The notes: generated by a model from the letters alone, not told the origin. A stretch of DNA of 16,054 nt from an uncultured Microcaldota archaeon (GCA_903920925.1 CAIXOA010000145.1:1-16054), one strand, 5' to 3'; shown: positions 5,725 through 12,946, counted from the first letter of the stretch. Made by a program: numbers and translations.

Positions 5725-7348
5725 TACACCCTATATATTCCTCATCATCAGAATTGCTCGTGCCGAGGTAGAATTCCATGGACTCCGGGCTCCCGAAGCG
5801 GAAGTTGCCCACATCCGAAATCATCGGGTCGTCGGCGCACATGAACGCATCCTTGCATCCCGGCATTCCCCTGACCTTCTCCCCATCCTTCTTGGCGAAG
5901 AACTCCCTGTCCACGCGGCTGTACATGTTCCAATTCGGGTCCGGGTTGTCCACCCCGCCCGCCCACTTGCCCACGAGAAGGGTTTCGAGCCCTATGGGGC
6001 TGGTGCGGTTGTAGCCGTTCACCAGGAGCCTCTGCAGGAATGAGGGGGAATTGTTCACGTCCATTATGTAGTAGGAGCACCTCGTGAAGTCCCTTAGGTT
6101 CTCTATGTCGAAAACCACCGGGGCGCTCTCTGTCTTGAGATCCGGATCGCTGGATATTTCGTCGTATGAGTATTTGGAGATGAAAAGGACGGAATTCGGG
6201 AACGCGTCCGGGCCCCTGGATTTCTTGTATATTTCATTCATGAATGCCTTCTCGTCCGCATACACCATGAAAGGCTTATCCGTCTCGTCCGTTAATCTCG
6301 GGTCCGGGCAGCTTGAGCCGGGTGAGGGCTTGTCATCATGATGGATTGCGTTGAACGTGTCGTATTGCGTTATCCCGCAAGGAATGGAGGTTGTCTCCGG
6401 CTCGTTGAGAAGGATGTATGCCCCGAACTCGTTGTAGTTGTGGACTGAGATGATGTCGCTATAATTGCCGACCAGGATTGACTGGGACGGGTAAGCCACA
6501 TTGCCTGCCTTATTCCAGAGCACGAGGTTTCCGTAGAACCAGCCCTGCCCTTCGCTTCCCTGCCCGAGCCTGTCCGGGTAGAGCATCTCATGCGCATTCA
6601 TGAGGTCCTCGTAGGTCACGTTGTTATCGTCGTCCGCGGTTATGGGATAAAGGTACATCCCCTTCTTTATGGTGAGGTTGGAGCCGGGGGTTGCCCTCAA
6701 CTTGCTTATGCTTTCCCTCTCCAGGAGCGGGTCCTTGTAGCCCGTGACATTCACTATTCTGGAAATATGGTAAGTACGGTCGATGGAAGTGTTGGACTGC
6801 AGGTCCTTTATGCGGAGATAAAGGGTGAGGTTCATCTCAAGCTCGAGCGGCCGCATCGTCTCGTTGAGGGAAAAGTTGGAGACCGAGAAATCCTGCACTT
6901 CGAATCCGGAAGTTGCAAGGGAGGTGTTCAGCCTGCCCAGGAAGCCGGAGAAGCAGTAGGTGTCTTTTTCGCTGGGAGTGTACTCCACGGGCACCAGATC
7001 AACGAAATGCTCCTGCAAGGTGGTGCAGTTGGTGAGCAACTCGAAGAATGCGGCGCGTATGTGGTAGTATTCGTCACCTCTCTTGTCCTGGAGCGGGTTC
7101 TCCACGGAGTGACCCACCAGTTTGTACATCGCATAATGGGAAGCGATATCCGCGTATTGGTTCATCCTCTGCTCGCTCACCTGGTCCGCGAGGGTTGTGA
7201 GCGTCGAGGCGCGGAATGCGTCGGAATAGGTGCGCTCGGAAGCCTCTATCGCCCTCACCCACGCATAGGTGGAGACGAGTATGTAGGAGAGAAGTATGAA
7301 TGCGACAAGCACGAAGAAGAAACCCCTGTAGTTGTGCTTGTTGCTCAT
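5693..7348 (-). CDS. Large membrane-anchored, glycosylation-rich protein of the pilin operon (possible tip/cap subunit)
   Basis: The 551-residue protein begins with a short basic leader (NKHNYRG) and one hydrophobic helix (FFFVLVAFILLSYILV, about residues 10-25), then a very large outer domain. YRG followed by the helix could be a prepilin site, but there is no acidic residue at +5. The outer part has 12 NXS/T sequons and about 9 cysteines, several in a Cys-rich C-terminus (GMPGCKDAFMCADD and IGCNDGRASC), consistent with a disulfide-bonded, N-glycosylated exterior protein. I recognise no enzymatic domain. Its start overlaps the stop of the first pilin gene (ATGA) with GGTG 5 bases upstream, and its end overlaps the next pilin gene by 32 bases. 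By analogy, large minor pseudopilins (GspK, which also lacks Glu5) and tip adhesins sit at filament tips; that role is inferred only. Confidence 0.78.
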   Translation of the reverse strand: MSNKHNYRGFFFVLVAFILLSYILVSTYAWVRAIEASERTYSDAFRASTLTTLADQVSEQRMNQYADIASHYAMYKLVGHSVENPLQDKRGDEYYHIRAAFFELLTNCTTLQEHFVDLVPVEYTPSEKDTYCFSGFLGRLNTSLATSGFEVQDFSVSNFSLNETMRPLELEMNLTLYLRIKDLQSNTSIDRTYHISRIVNVTGYKDPLLERESISKLRATPGSNLTIKKGMYLYPITADDDNNVTYEDLMNAHEMLYPDRLGQGSEGQGWFYGNLVLWNKAGNVAYPSQSILVGNYSDIISVHNYNEFGAYILLNEPETTSIPCGITQYDTFNAIHHDDKPSPGSSCPDPRLTDETDKPFMVYADEKAFMNEIYKKSRGPDAFPNSVLFISKYSYDEISSDPDLKTESAPVVFDIENLRDFTRCSYYIMDVNNSPSFLQRLLVNGYNRTSPIGLETLLVGKWAGGVDNPDPNWNMYSRVDREFFAKKDGEKVRGMPGCKDAFMCADDPMISDVGNFRFGSPESMEFYLGTSNSDDEEYIGCNDGRASCENP

Positions 7349-7908
7349 GTGTACACCGTGAATCTTATTATCTGGAGGGATGCGTTCCCTATCATTCCCT
7401 CGTCATACGGCGGCTCGCCGCATACCGTATAGTTTCCTCCGCAGCTCATGTACCAGTACGGGCTTTCGCCCGGGTTCCTTGCAGGGTCCACTATCAGGTA
7501 GACGGATTTGGCGGTCGCCTTCAGCTTGTAGTATGCCTTCTTGTTCTGGGAATCCGCATCGTTTGCGGTGTCGTAAAGGAGATTCCAGCCGCCCGCGCCG
7601 TCATTCCCGCTCTCCAGCTTGTAGCCGAACTGCGGCGGGACGAGCGCGCCGATGTAGACGCGGGCGGGCTGCTGGTTCCCGCCGTCAAGCTGGCCCACTA
7701 TATAATCGAGATAAGTCTGGTCGGAGCCGTAGGATGTGGTCGCAAGCGAGAGCAGGGTGTCCTTCGCGAGATAGTTCGCCTGCATCAGCCCGGCATAATA
7801 GGCGGAGGGAACAGTGGAGAAGAAGACGAGCGTATAGAGCGCCGCTACCGTGAGCGTGAAGGCAATGAACGAATCCAGCGAGAACACAAACGCCTTCCTG
7901 CTTTTCAT
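7345..7908 (-). CDS. Pilin-like membrane protein (FSLD-type N-terminus), first gene of pilin operon
   Basis: A 187-residue protein starting MKSRKAFVFSLDSF, then a hydrophobic helix to about residue 32 and a soluble outer domain with two cysteines close together (MSCGG and TVCGE) and sequons NYT and NAS. The short basic leader, the FSLD block and the helix resemble those of the last gene in this operon (FSFD), so the operon contains two members of this variant and two of the classical Glu5 type. The ATG at 7908 lies about 27 bases downstream of a TATA-like box and has no Shine-Dalgarno sequence, as expected for the leaderless first gene of an operon. Its stop overlaps the next start as ATGA. 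Pilin-like topology is well supported; its function is inferred from the cluster. Confidence 0.8.
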   Translation of the reverse strand: MKSRKAFVFSLDSFIAFTLTVAALYTLVFFSTVPSAYYAGLMQANYLAKDTLLSLATTSYGSDQTYLDYIVGQLDGGNQQPARVYIGALVPPQFGYKLESGNDGAGGWNLLYDTANDADSQNKKAYYKLKATAKSVYLIVDPARNPGESPYWYMSCGGNYTVCGEPPYDEGMIGNASLQIIRFTVYT

Positions 7909-7929
7909 CGTATAAAGCTAGATAAATAA

Positions 7930-7940
7930 TGTTTTTAAAC
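7930..7940 (-). promoter_or_regulatory. TATA box of the pilin-like operon
   Basis: On the minus strand GTTTAAAAAC is centred about 27 bases upstream of the ATG at 7908, consistent with a leaderless transcript for the five-gene operon. The 91-base region between this gene and the one at 8000 carries promoters for both directions. Confidence 0.5.
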
Positions 7941-7961
7941 GTGAGTATGGCGAATGGAAGC

Positions 7962-7970
7962 ATTTAAAAA
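7962..7970 (+). promoter_or_regulatory. TATA box for the gene at 8000
   Basis: ATTTAAAAA on the plus strand lies about 33 bases upstream of the ATG at 8000, near the usual spacing for an archaeal promoter with a very short leader. It is about 30 bases from the oppositely oriented TATA box of the pilin operon, so the two promoters could share a regulator. Confidence 0.45.
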
Positions 7971-7999
7971 CATAAAAGCACACAATAATACCTAGTGAT

Positions 8000-8590
8000 A
8001 TGATGGTTGAGGGAAGAAAGCTTCTAGTAACGTCCGCACTAATGAGCAGGCGCAGCCACGAGCCGGCAAGTGAGGCTGTGCGGGATGTGCTTGTGGCGGC
8101 TAAGAGTGTCCACAGCAATTCCGACCTTGCGATGGAGATAAACATCGCCAGGGGGAGGGGCGACTGGCAACGTGCGTGCTCCCTCGTGCTGGATGGCGCG
8201 CTCCACAGGATAAGGGGGGAGATAAAACGGCTGGAGAGGGCCGGAAAAAAGTCCCCTGACTCTGAAGAGCTGGACAGGATACTGAGTGACGAATCCGGGC
8301 GGCTCTGCAACATACTCATCGAGATTTATCAGAACGGAGTATGCGGAAAAAGCCTCCAGGATTGGAAGAAATTTGTGGAGGGGACAAGGAATATGATCAG
8401 TGACGGGCTAACCGAAGTTCTTTTTGAGGAAGGCGACCAGAAGATATCTTTCGTGAGGCTGACCACGGACGAGCTGGCGCACTTAAGCGCGCTCTGGGTG
8501 ATTGCAGAACACCGCGCGGAAACCGAGGTAAAGAGGCTGGAATCCAATGAAGCCGCGGTGGAAAGGCTCCGAAAGACCCCGGTATCATAG
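8000..8590 (+). CDS. Uncharacterised soluble alpha-helical protein
   Basis: A 196-residue protein that I do not recognise. It has no signal peptide or membrane segment and is predicted from composition to be mostly helical, with charged amphipathic stretches (IRGEIKRLERAGKK, and the C-terminal AETEVKRLESNEAAVERLRK). Two cysteines (LCNIL and GVCGK) are not in a metal-binding pattern. Two adjacent ATGs (8000 and 8003) are available; neither has a clear Shine-Dalgarno sequence, and a TATA-like box lies about 33 bases upstream, suggesting leaderless expression. It is divergent from the pilin-like operon, sharing the 91-base promoter region, and 58 bases upstream of phosphoglycerate kinase. Sustained coding character and its own promoter support a real gene; no function can be assigned. 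Confidence 0.8.
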   Translation: MMVEGRKLLVTSALMSRRSHEPASEAVRDVLVAAKSVHSNSDLAMEINIARGRGDWQRACSLVLDGALHRIRGEIKRLERAGKKSPDSEELDRILSDESGRLCNILIEIYQNGVCGKSLQDWKKFVEGTRNMISDGLTEVLFEEGDQKISFVRLTTDELAHLSALWVIAEHRAETEVKRLESNEAAVERLRKTPVS

Positions 8591-8593
8591 AAA

Positions 8594-8605
8594 GAAATAA
8601 AAAAC
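8594..8605 (+). promoter_or_regulatory. Possible TATA box for phosphoglycerate kinase
   Basis: GAAATAAAAAACC directly after the previous stop lies about 45-55 bases upstream of the ATG at 8649. It would give a leader of about 20-25 bases that contains the GTGGGG ribosome binding site. It is plausible but not distinctive in an AT-rich gap. Confidence 0.3.
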
Positions 8606-8648
8606 CGGAAGCGGATTATTTCTACTATTCTTAAGCGTGGGGATTACT

Positions 8649-9830
8649 ATGCGCGAGGTCGGGCACTTTGAGGTGAGCGGGAAGCGTGTCGTGAAGAGGG
8701 TAGACATAAACTCGCCCATTGATGAGAAGGGGAACATAGTGCTTAATCCGAGGATAAGGAGGCACGCGCAGAGCATAAAGGAACTGAGCGACCGCGGGGC
8801 GAAGGTAATTGTGACCGCGCACCAGGGAAGGAAGGGGGAAGACGACTTTTTGAGCCTGGAGAACCACGCTCGCATGATTGCGGAACTCACGGGCAAGGAC
8901 GTGCGCTTCATCCCGGGAACGGACGTGGCTAGGGTGGAGAAGGAAATATCCGGGATGAAGCCCGGGGACATAATCGTCCTTGAGAATACGAGGATGTGGA
9001 AGAACGAGGAGGACAACATCCACGAGAACCCCCTGACGAAGGTGCTCGCGAAGAATTCGGACATTTATCTTCTGGATGCGATGAGCGTCGCCCACCGTGA
9101 GCACGCGTCCGTTGTGGGCCTTACCAAATATGTGAAGAGCGGCGTGGGATTCGTGCTCAGGAACGAGCTGACCGCGCTGCAGAAGATGGAGGGCGGCGAG
9201 GTGCTCCTCATACTGGGCGGGGGCAAGGCGAAGGATTCCATCAGGATAATGAGGACCTGGCTCGCGAGCGGAAAGGCAAGCAGGGTGCTCCTGGGCGGTG
9301 CGGTCTCGGTATTGTTCATTTATGCGGACGGGTACAGGAACGAGGCGAGCAGGAAATACATAGAAGAAGGGGGGCTTGCGGCATTCCTCCCGGAGGCAAA
9401 GGAACTGCTGGAGAAGTACCGGGACAGGATTTTCGTACCCGAGGACGTGGCGCTGAACGTGGGCGGGGAGCGGGTGGAGAGCAGGGTGGACGCGCTTGGC
9501 GAAGGCCCGATCATGGACATCGGGGAGGAAACGATAGAGAAATATTCCGAGGAGATATTCAATACGAAAAAGATACTCATAAACGGGCCCATGGGCGTCT
9601 ATGAGATGCCCCAGTTCGAGACCGGCACCCGCAAGATACTGGAGGCAATTGCGGAAAGCAAGGCCTTCTCGCTCGTTGGAGGCGGGCACACCATCTCCGC
9701 CATAGAGAAATTCAAGATTCCTGAGGAGAAGTTCGGCTACGTGAGCCTTTCCGGGAAGGCGCTCATCCAATACCTGAGCGGAAAGGAGCTGCCCGCACTA
9801 AAAGCTCTTAAAGAGAGCAGTTCCAAGTAA
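8649..9830 (+). CDS. pgk: Phosphoglycerate kinase (archaeal type)
   Basis: PGK interconverts 1,3-bisphosphoglycerate plus ADP with 3-phosphoglycerate plus ATP. The 393-residue protein shows the N-terminal 3-phosphoglycerate-binding RVDINSP (residues 17-23) and AHQGRKG (57-63). It also has LENTRMW (111-117), the hinge and nucleotide region LILGGGKAKDS (188-197), NGPMGVYE, and the C-terminal GGGHT (344-348) that contacts the nucleotide phosphates. The archaeal character shows in AHQGRKG, where bacterial enzymes have SHLGRP. The ATG at 8649 is chosen over the GTG at 8637 because GTGGGG (8637-8642) makes a ribosome binding site at the right distance and the family N-terminus is then normal. A CorA-like gene follows after 28 bases, possibly in the same transcript. 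It implies at least the lower, three-carbon part of glycolysis or gluconeogenesis. Confidence 0.95.
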   Translation: MREVGHFEVSGKRVVKRVDINSPIDEKGNIVLNPRIRRHAQSIKELSDRGAKVIVTAHQGRKGEDDFLSLENHARMIAELTGKDVRFIPGTDVARVEKEISGMKPGDIIVLENTRMWKNEEDNIHENPLTKVLAKNSDIYLLDAMSVAHREHASVVGLTKYVKSGVGFVLRNELTALQKMEGGEVLLILGGGKAKDSIRIMRTWLASGKASRVLLGGAVSVLFIYADGYRNEASRKYIEEGGLAAFLPEAKELLEKYRDRIFVPEDVALNVGGERVESRVDALGEGPIMDIGEETIEKYSEEIFNTKKILINGPMGVYEMPQFETGTRKILEAIAESKAFSLVGGGHTISAIEKFKIPEEKFGYVSLSGKALIQYLSGKELPALKALKESSSK

Positions 9831-9858
9831 AAAAGTAAATGCCCCGAGGGCGGTCCTC

Positions 9859-10929
9859 ATGGAAAAGAAGGCAGAACCAGGCGAAAACATCACCGATGCG
9901 AAGGCCTTCTGCGCGTCGCTCCTCAGGGACGGGACCACAATCAAGCAGGCTGGGCGCAGGCCCACTGATTTTGCTAAATTGATTGCATGGTCTTCCGTAT
10001 CCTGGGCAGACTTCATAGTGGATGATGTTGAAAAGGAGGCGGAGGACATTGCACGCTCGCTGGAGTTCTCCCGCTCCCTGGTGGCGAACATCCTCAACGG
10101 AAGGATATCGGGATATGAGGATTACGACGACGAAATGGGGATACTGGTGCCCGCAGTGACCGTGGAGGGGTTCACGGTCACCCCGAACCCGCTTCTCATA
10201 CTCATCAAAAGCAACCTTGTGGTGACGATACACAGCGGAAAGGTGGTCAGGTTCGAGAGGCTGAGGCGGTATGCGGAAACCATGATGAGGAAGATTCCGG
10301 TGGACGCATCCCAGCAGGACAAGGTCACGCACGCGCTCATAAGGATAATAGACGAGAACAACGGGAGGAACTTCGACCACCTGCGCGAGATAGAGGCGCA
10401 GGGGGACAGCCTCAGCAAGAGCCTGATAGAGGTGAGCACCCCCAGGGAGATGCTCGGCTCCGAGATTTACGACATGAAGCATGCGCTGCTCACCTACCTG
10501 AATTCCCTGTGGGCCACGGTGGACGTCATCAATGCGCTGCGGTACGGGGACGCGGAGCTGCTCACGGACGACCCGAGGCTGCTTGCGAGAATCGGTGCGC
10601 TGGCCGCGGATGTGAACAACCAGATCTCCCTTGCGGAGCACCTGAGCGAGGTGCTTGCCTCCGGGCTGGAGGTTTTGCAGAGCATCTACAACAACCAATT
10701 GCAGATTTTGAACAACAAGATGACGATGCTGAGTGCATACCTCGCGGTGATCGGGACCGCGGTGCTGGTGCCCAATACGCTTGCAACGATACTCTCAAAC
10801 CCCGCCTTCCCGATGGGCCCGCAGGATGCGGGATGGTACACTGCGCTGCTGCTGGTCTCGACGCTGCTGGCGACAGTCATCGTCTTCAAGGTGGTGCAGT
10901 CCAGGGGGCTCATACCCAAGGGGGTATGA
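9859..10929 (+). CDS. CorA-like divalent cation transporter lacking the GMN motif
   Basis: This 356-residue protein has the CorA layout. An N-terminal cytoplasmic alpha/beta domain includes GRISGYEDYDDEMGILVPAV, equivalent to the conserved E-x-YDD-hydrophobic segment of CorA. A long helical stalk follows (about 150-285). Two C-terminal membrane helices (about 288-313 and 324-350) and a short basic tail end it. CorA proteins are pentameric Mg2+/Co2+ channels. The periplasmic-loop signature GMN that normally ends the first helix is absent: the helix reads AVIGTAVLVPNTLATILSN, so the position is occupied by an LSN-like sequence. Substrate is therefore uncertain (Mg2+, another divalent ion, or none). 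The ATG at 9859 is 28 bases after pgk. The superfamily call is strong from topology; the transport specificity is not. Confidence 0.82.
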   Translation: MEKKAEPGENITDAKAFCASLLRDGTTIKQAGRRPTDFAKLIAWSSVSWADFIVDDVEKEAEDIARSLEFSRSLVANILNGRISGYEDYDDEMGILVPAVTVEGFTVTPNPLLILIKSNLVVTIHSGKVVRFERLRRYAETMMRKIPVDASQQDKVTHALIRIIDENNGRNFDHLREIEAQGDSLSKSLIEVSTPREMLGSEIYDMKHALLTYLNSLWATVDVINALRYGDAELLTDDPRLLARIGALAADVNNQISLAEHLSEVLASGLEVLQSIYNNQLQILNNKMTMLSAYLAVIGTAVLVPNTLATILSNPAFPMGPQDAGWYTALLLVSTLLATVIVFKVVQSRGLIPKGV

Positions 10930-11017
10930 TAATTTCAGCACTCAAGATTCTCATCATTTTTCTTCAGACTATCTGAGTATCATCATCGGAAAGGATTTGG
11001 TGCGGACGGTATAAAAA

Positions 11018-11947
11018 TCAGTATATCTTGAACACGAAATCGAACAGCTTGTAGTCCCACTCCGGCCAGTCCATGAGGTCCAGCACCATCGTGTCGTACT
11101 CCTCGCCGTAGGGATTCCCTTCGGACCTTGCCCACTCCACCCCGTAGTTATCCGTGTCGTTGAGCATAAGCGTGATCCAGTATTTCCCGCGGGGCAGCGT
11201 GAGGTTCTGGAAGTGGGCGTAGTGCCAGCCGAGCTCCGGGCCGACCTCCCCCGCGTTTATTGTTGATGTGGCGACGAGCGAGCCGGGCTTCCCTTTGCTG
11301 TCGTTCCTCAGCTCCACCACCAGGTTTGAATTGTTCTGGTTGGGGTGGGGGGCGCGCAGGTAGAAGCCGACGCGGTGCACCTCGAGATCATACTCTATGG
11401 TGAAGGCCTGGGCCTGCCTCATCACGTAATTCACGGCGTCGTAGTAGAGGTGCATGCAGGCGTCGCACGTCCCGTAGTAGCCGAGCGGCTGGAAGAAAAT
11501 GGTTTTGCGCATTATGTTGTTGGAGCGCACGGATTCCGGCTCGGGATGGAGCGGGTCTATGCTTGTTATCTCGGCGCGGAAGTTCTTGGGCTCCTCGCCC
11601 GCCCCGCCCATGTTGAATTCCACCCAGTGGATGAGCTCGGGGTTGTAGACGTCCCCATCGTAGAGGGTTTGGTTCCCGTCCAGGAAGTTTATGTGGTAGG
11701 CGAGCGGGGGATGCTGGCCGTAGATTTGGAATGTTGCGCGGACGGAATAATTCTCGCCCACGTAAACCGTGCTGGGCCACGTGGTTATGTCCTTGACGAC
11801 CAAGTCGTAGGAATAGTCGGTGGGCTGCTGCGCCGGTGGCGCGGCCTGCTGCATGCATCCTGGCAAAATAAGGAGAAGCAGAAGGATGGCAAGGGCAATG
11901 CCGGAAACGGGAAGCTGGGAACTGGGAACCGACTTTGCTGGCCGCAT
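11018..11947 (-). CDS. Secreted lipoprotein with two beta-sandwich-like domains
   Basis: The N-terminus is a lipoprotein signal peptide: SGIALAILLLLLILPGC (lipobox LPGC, cysteine 31), then a Gln/Pro/Ala-rich tether. Residues about 45-150 (DLVVKDITTWPSTVYVGENY and on) resemble a CARDB/Ig-like extracellular domain. A CDACMHLYYDAV segment with a CxxC pair precedes a C-terminal jelly-roll-like beta region (about 185-309). Five sequons are visible. No enzyme motif is seen, so a surface-binding or adhesive role is only a guess. The ATG at 11947 gives an n-region (KSVPSSQLPV) encoded by a 7-base tandem repeat. A T-rich stretch about 24 bases upstream is the only promoter-like feature. The gene converges with the CorA-like gene across 88 bases in which I see only AT-rich sequence, and lies 43 bases after TFB. 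Confidence 0.85.
   Translation of the reverse strand: MRPAKSVPSSQLPVSGIALAILLLLLILPGCMQQAAPPAQQPTDYSYDLVVKDITTWPSTVYVGENYSVRATFQIYGQHPPLAYHINFLDGNQTLYDGDVYNPELIHWVEFNMGGAGEEPKNFRAEITSIDPLHPEPESVRSNNIMRKTIFFQPLGYYGTCDACMHLYYDAVNYVMRQAQAFTIEYDLEVHRVGFYLRAPHPNQNNSNLVVELRNDSKGKPGSLVATSTINAGEVGPELGWHYAHFQNLTLPRGKYWITLMLNDTDNYGVEWARSEGNPYGEEYDTMVLDLMDWPEWDYKLFDFVFKIY
11902..11929 (+). repeat. Tandem 7-base repeat array in lipoprotein signal-peptide region
   Basis: Consecutive heptamers on the plus strand: CCGGAAA, CGGGAAG, CTGGGAA, CTGGGAA. The next seven bases begin CCG but diverge. The array encodes (on the minus strand) SSQLPVSG of the lipoprotein n-region. It matches the mtaB array at 4161-4180 in 18 of 20 bases in the same orientation. 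Confidence 0.8.
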
Positions 11948-11964
11948 TAATGGCTAAGGAACAA

Positions 11965-11978
11965 GAAAATTAAAAAAG
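11965..11978 (-). terminator. T-rich terminator after TFB (may also serve as promoter of the lipoprotein gene)
   Basis: On the minus strand CTTTTTTAATTTTC begins about 13 bases after the TFB stop. Oligo-T runs are the usual archaeal termination signal. The same element is about 18-31 bases upstream of the lipoprotein ATG, so it could be a weak TATA instead. Confidence 0.35.
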
Positions 11979-11990
11979 TGGAAGGAAGGC

Positions 11991-12908
11991 TCAGAGGTTT
12001 ATCTTGAGCCCGAGTTCCTTCTTCAGCTCGCGGTAGCGGTTCCTGATGGTTACCTCGGTGACCCCGGCGACGTCCGCGACCTCCTTCTGGGTGCGCTTCT
12101 CGCCGGTCATCGCGGAGGCGATGTACAGGGCCGCGGCGGCTACGCCGGTCGGGCCCCTTCCCGAGATGAGCCCCCTCTTCACCGCCTTGCGGATGAGCTG
12201 CACCGCCTTCTTCTGGGAGTCGCCGCTCAGCTTCAGCGCGGTGGCGAACTTCTGCACATAGTAGGACGGGTCGGTGAGCGGGACGTCCAGGTCAAGCTCC
12301 GCCTTGAGGAACCTGTATGCCCTGCCTATCTCCTTCTTCTCTATCGCAGAGGCCTTGGAAATCTCGTCGAGCGTGCGCGGGATGCCGTGAATCCTGCAAA
12401 TCGCGTAGATGACCGCGGCGACAATGCTCTCGATTATCCTTCCGCGGATGAGCTCGGCCTTCACCGCCTTCCTGTAAAGAAGGGCGGCAGCCTCTTTTAT
12501 GTCGTCCGGGAGGCCCAGGTAGGACGCGACACGGTCCAGTTCCGCGAGTGCAATCGTGAGGTTCCTCTCCATGGAAGTCGCGATGGAAACCCTCTTGTGC
12601 CACTTCCTCATCCTGTAGAACTGCGCCTGCTTGCGCGTTGAGATTTTGACGCCGCGTATGTCGCGGTTGTATTGGTCGATTTCAGTGACGAGGCCCTTGT
12701 TCGGGCGCATGTACTTGATTGGCGCGCCTCCCCTGGCCCTCTTCTCCTTCTGCTCGGCGTCGAACGCCCTCCACTCGGGGCCGGCGTCCTGGATGTTCTC
12801 CGTGAGGACGAGCCCGCAGGCGCCGCAAATCAATTCTCCTTTTTCGTAGTCCTTAATCAGCTTCGGGGAGCCGCATTCCGGGCATGCTCTTTTTTTATCC
12901 ACAGCCAT
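11991..12908 (-). CDS. tfb: Transcription initiation factor B (TFB, archaeal TFIIB)
   Basis: TFB bridges TBP bound at TATA boxes to RNA polymerase and sets the start site. The 305-residue protein has the N-terminal zinc ribbon (CPEC, C9/C12, and CGAC, C28/C31). The B-reader/linker follows, with GPEWRAFDAEQKEKRARGGAP (43-63) and KGLVTEID. Two cyclin-like repeats cover about 105-200 and 205-300, the second ending in the BRE-contacting helix-turn-helix (RTQKEVADVAGVTEVTIRNRY). The ATG at 12908 is chosen because it places the ribbon at the usual distance from the start and has GAGG followed by seven T before it. The upstream open frame to 13340 crosses AT-rich promoter sequence. It is upstream of the lipoprotein and downstream of a methyltransferase on the same strand, with its own promoter-like region. 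Identification is secure. Confidence 0.97.
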   Translation of the reverse strand: MAVDKKRACPECGSPKLIKDYEKGELICGACGLVLTENIQDAGPEWRAFDAEQKEKRARGGAPIKYMRPNKGLVTEIDQYNRDIRGVKISTRKQAQFYRMRKWHKRVSIATSMERNLTIALAELDRVASYLGLPDDIKEAAALLYRKAVKAELIRGRIIESIVAAVIYAICRIHGIPRTLDEISKASAIEKKEIGRAYRFLKAELDLDVPLTDPSYYVQKFATALKLSGDSQKKAVQLIRKAVKRGLISGRGPTGVAAAALYIASAMTGEKRTQKEVADVAGVTEVTIRNRYRELKKELGLKINL

Positions 12909-12929
12909 AAAAAAACCTCGGAATCCTGG

Positions 12930-12946
12930 AACCTTAAAAAAAGGTT
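12930..12946 (-). promoter_or_regulatory. Short hairpin in the TFB leader
   Basis: AACCTT (12930-12935) and AAGGTT (12941-12946) form a 6-bp stem with a five-base loop. If transcription starts about 25 bases below the TATA-like run at 12966-12980, this hairpin lies at the very 5' end of the TFB mRNA, upstream of the GAGG ribosome binding site. Confidence 0.3.

Noticed and set aside
6590..7432. Plus-strand 280-residue open frame inside the pilin operon
   Set aside because: Antisense of the 551-residue protein and the first pilin gene; no start signal, promoter or family pattern.
8631..9770. Minus-strand 379-residue open frame
   Set aside because: Mirror of pgk, whose plus-strand product is unmistakable.
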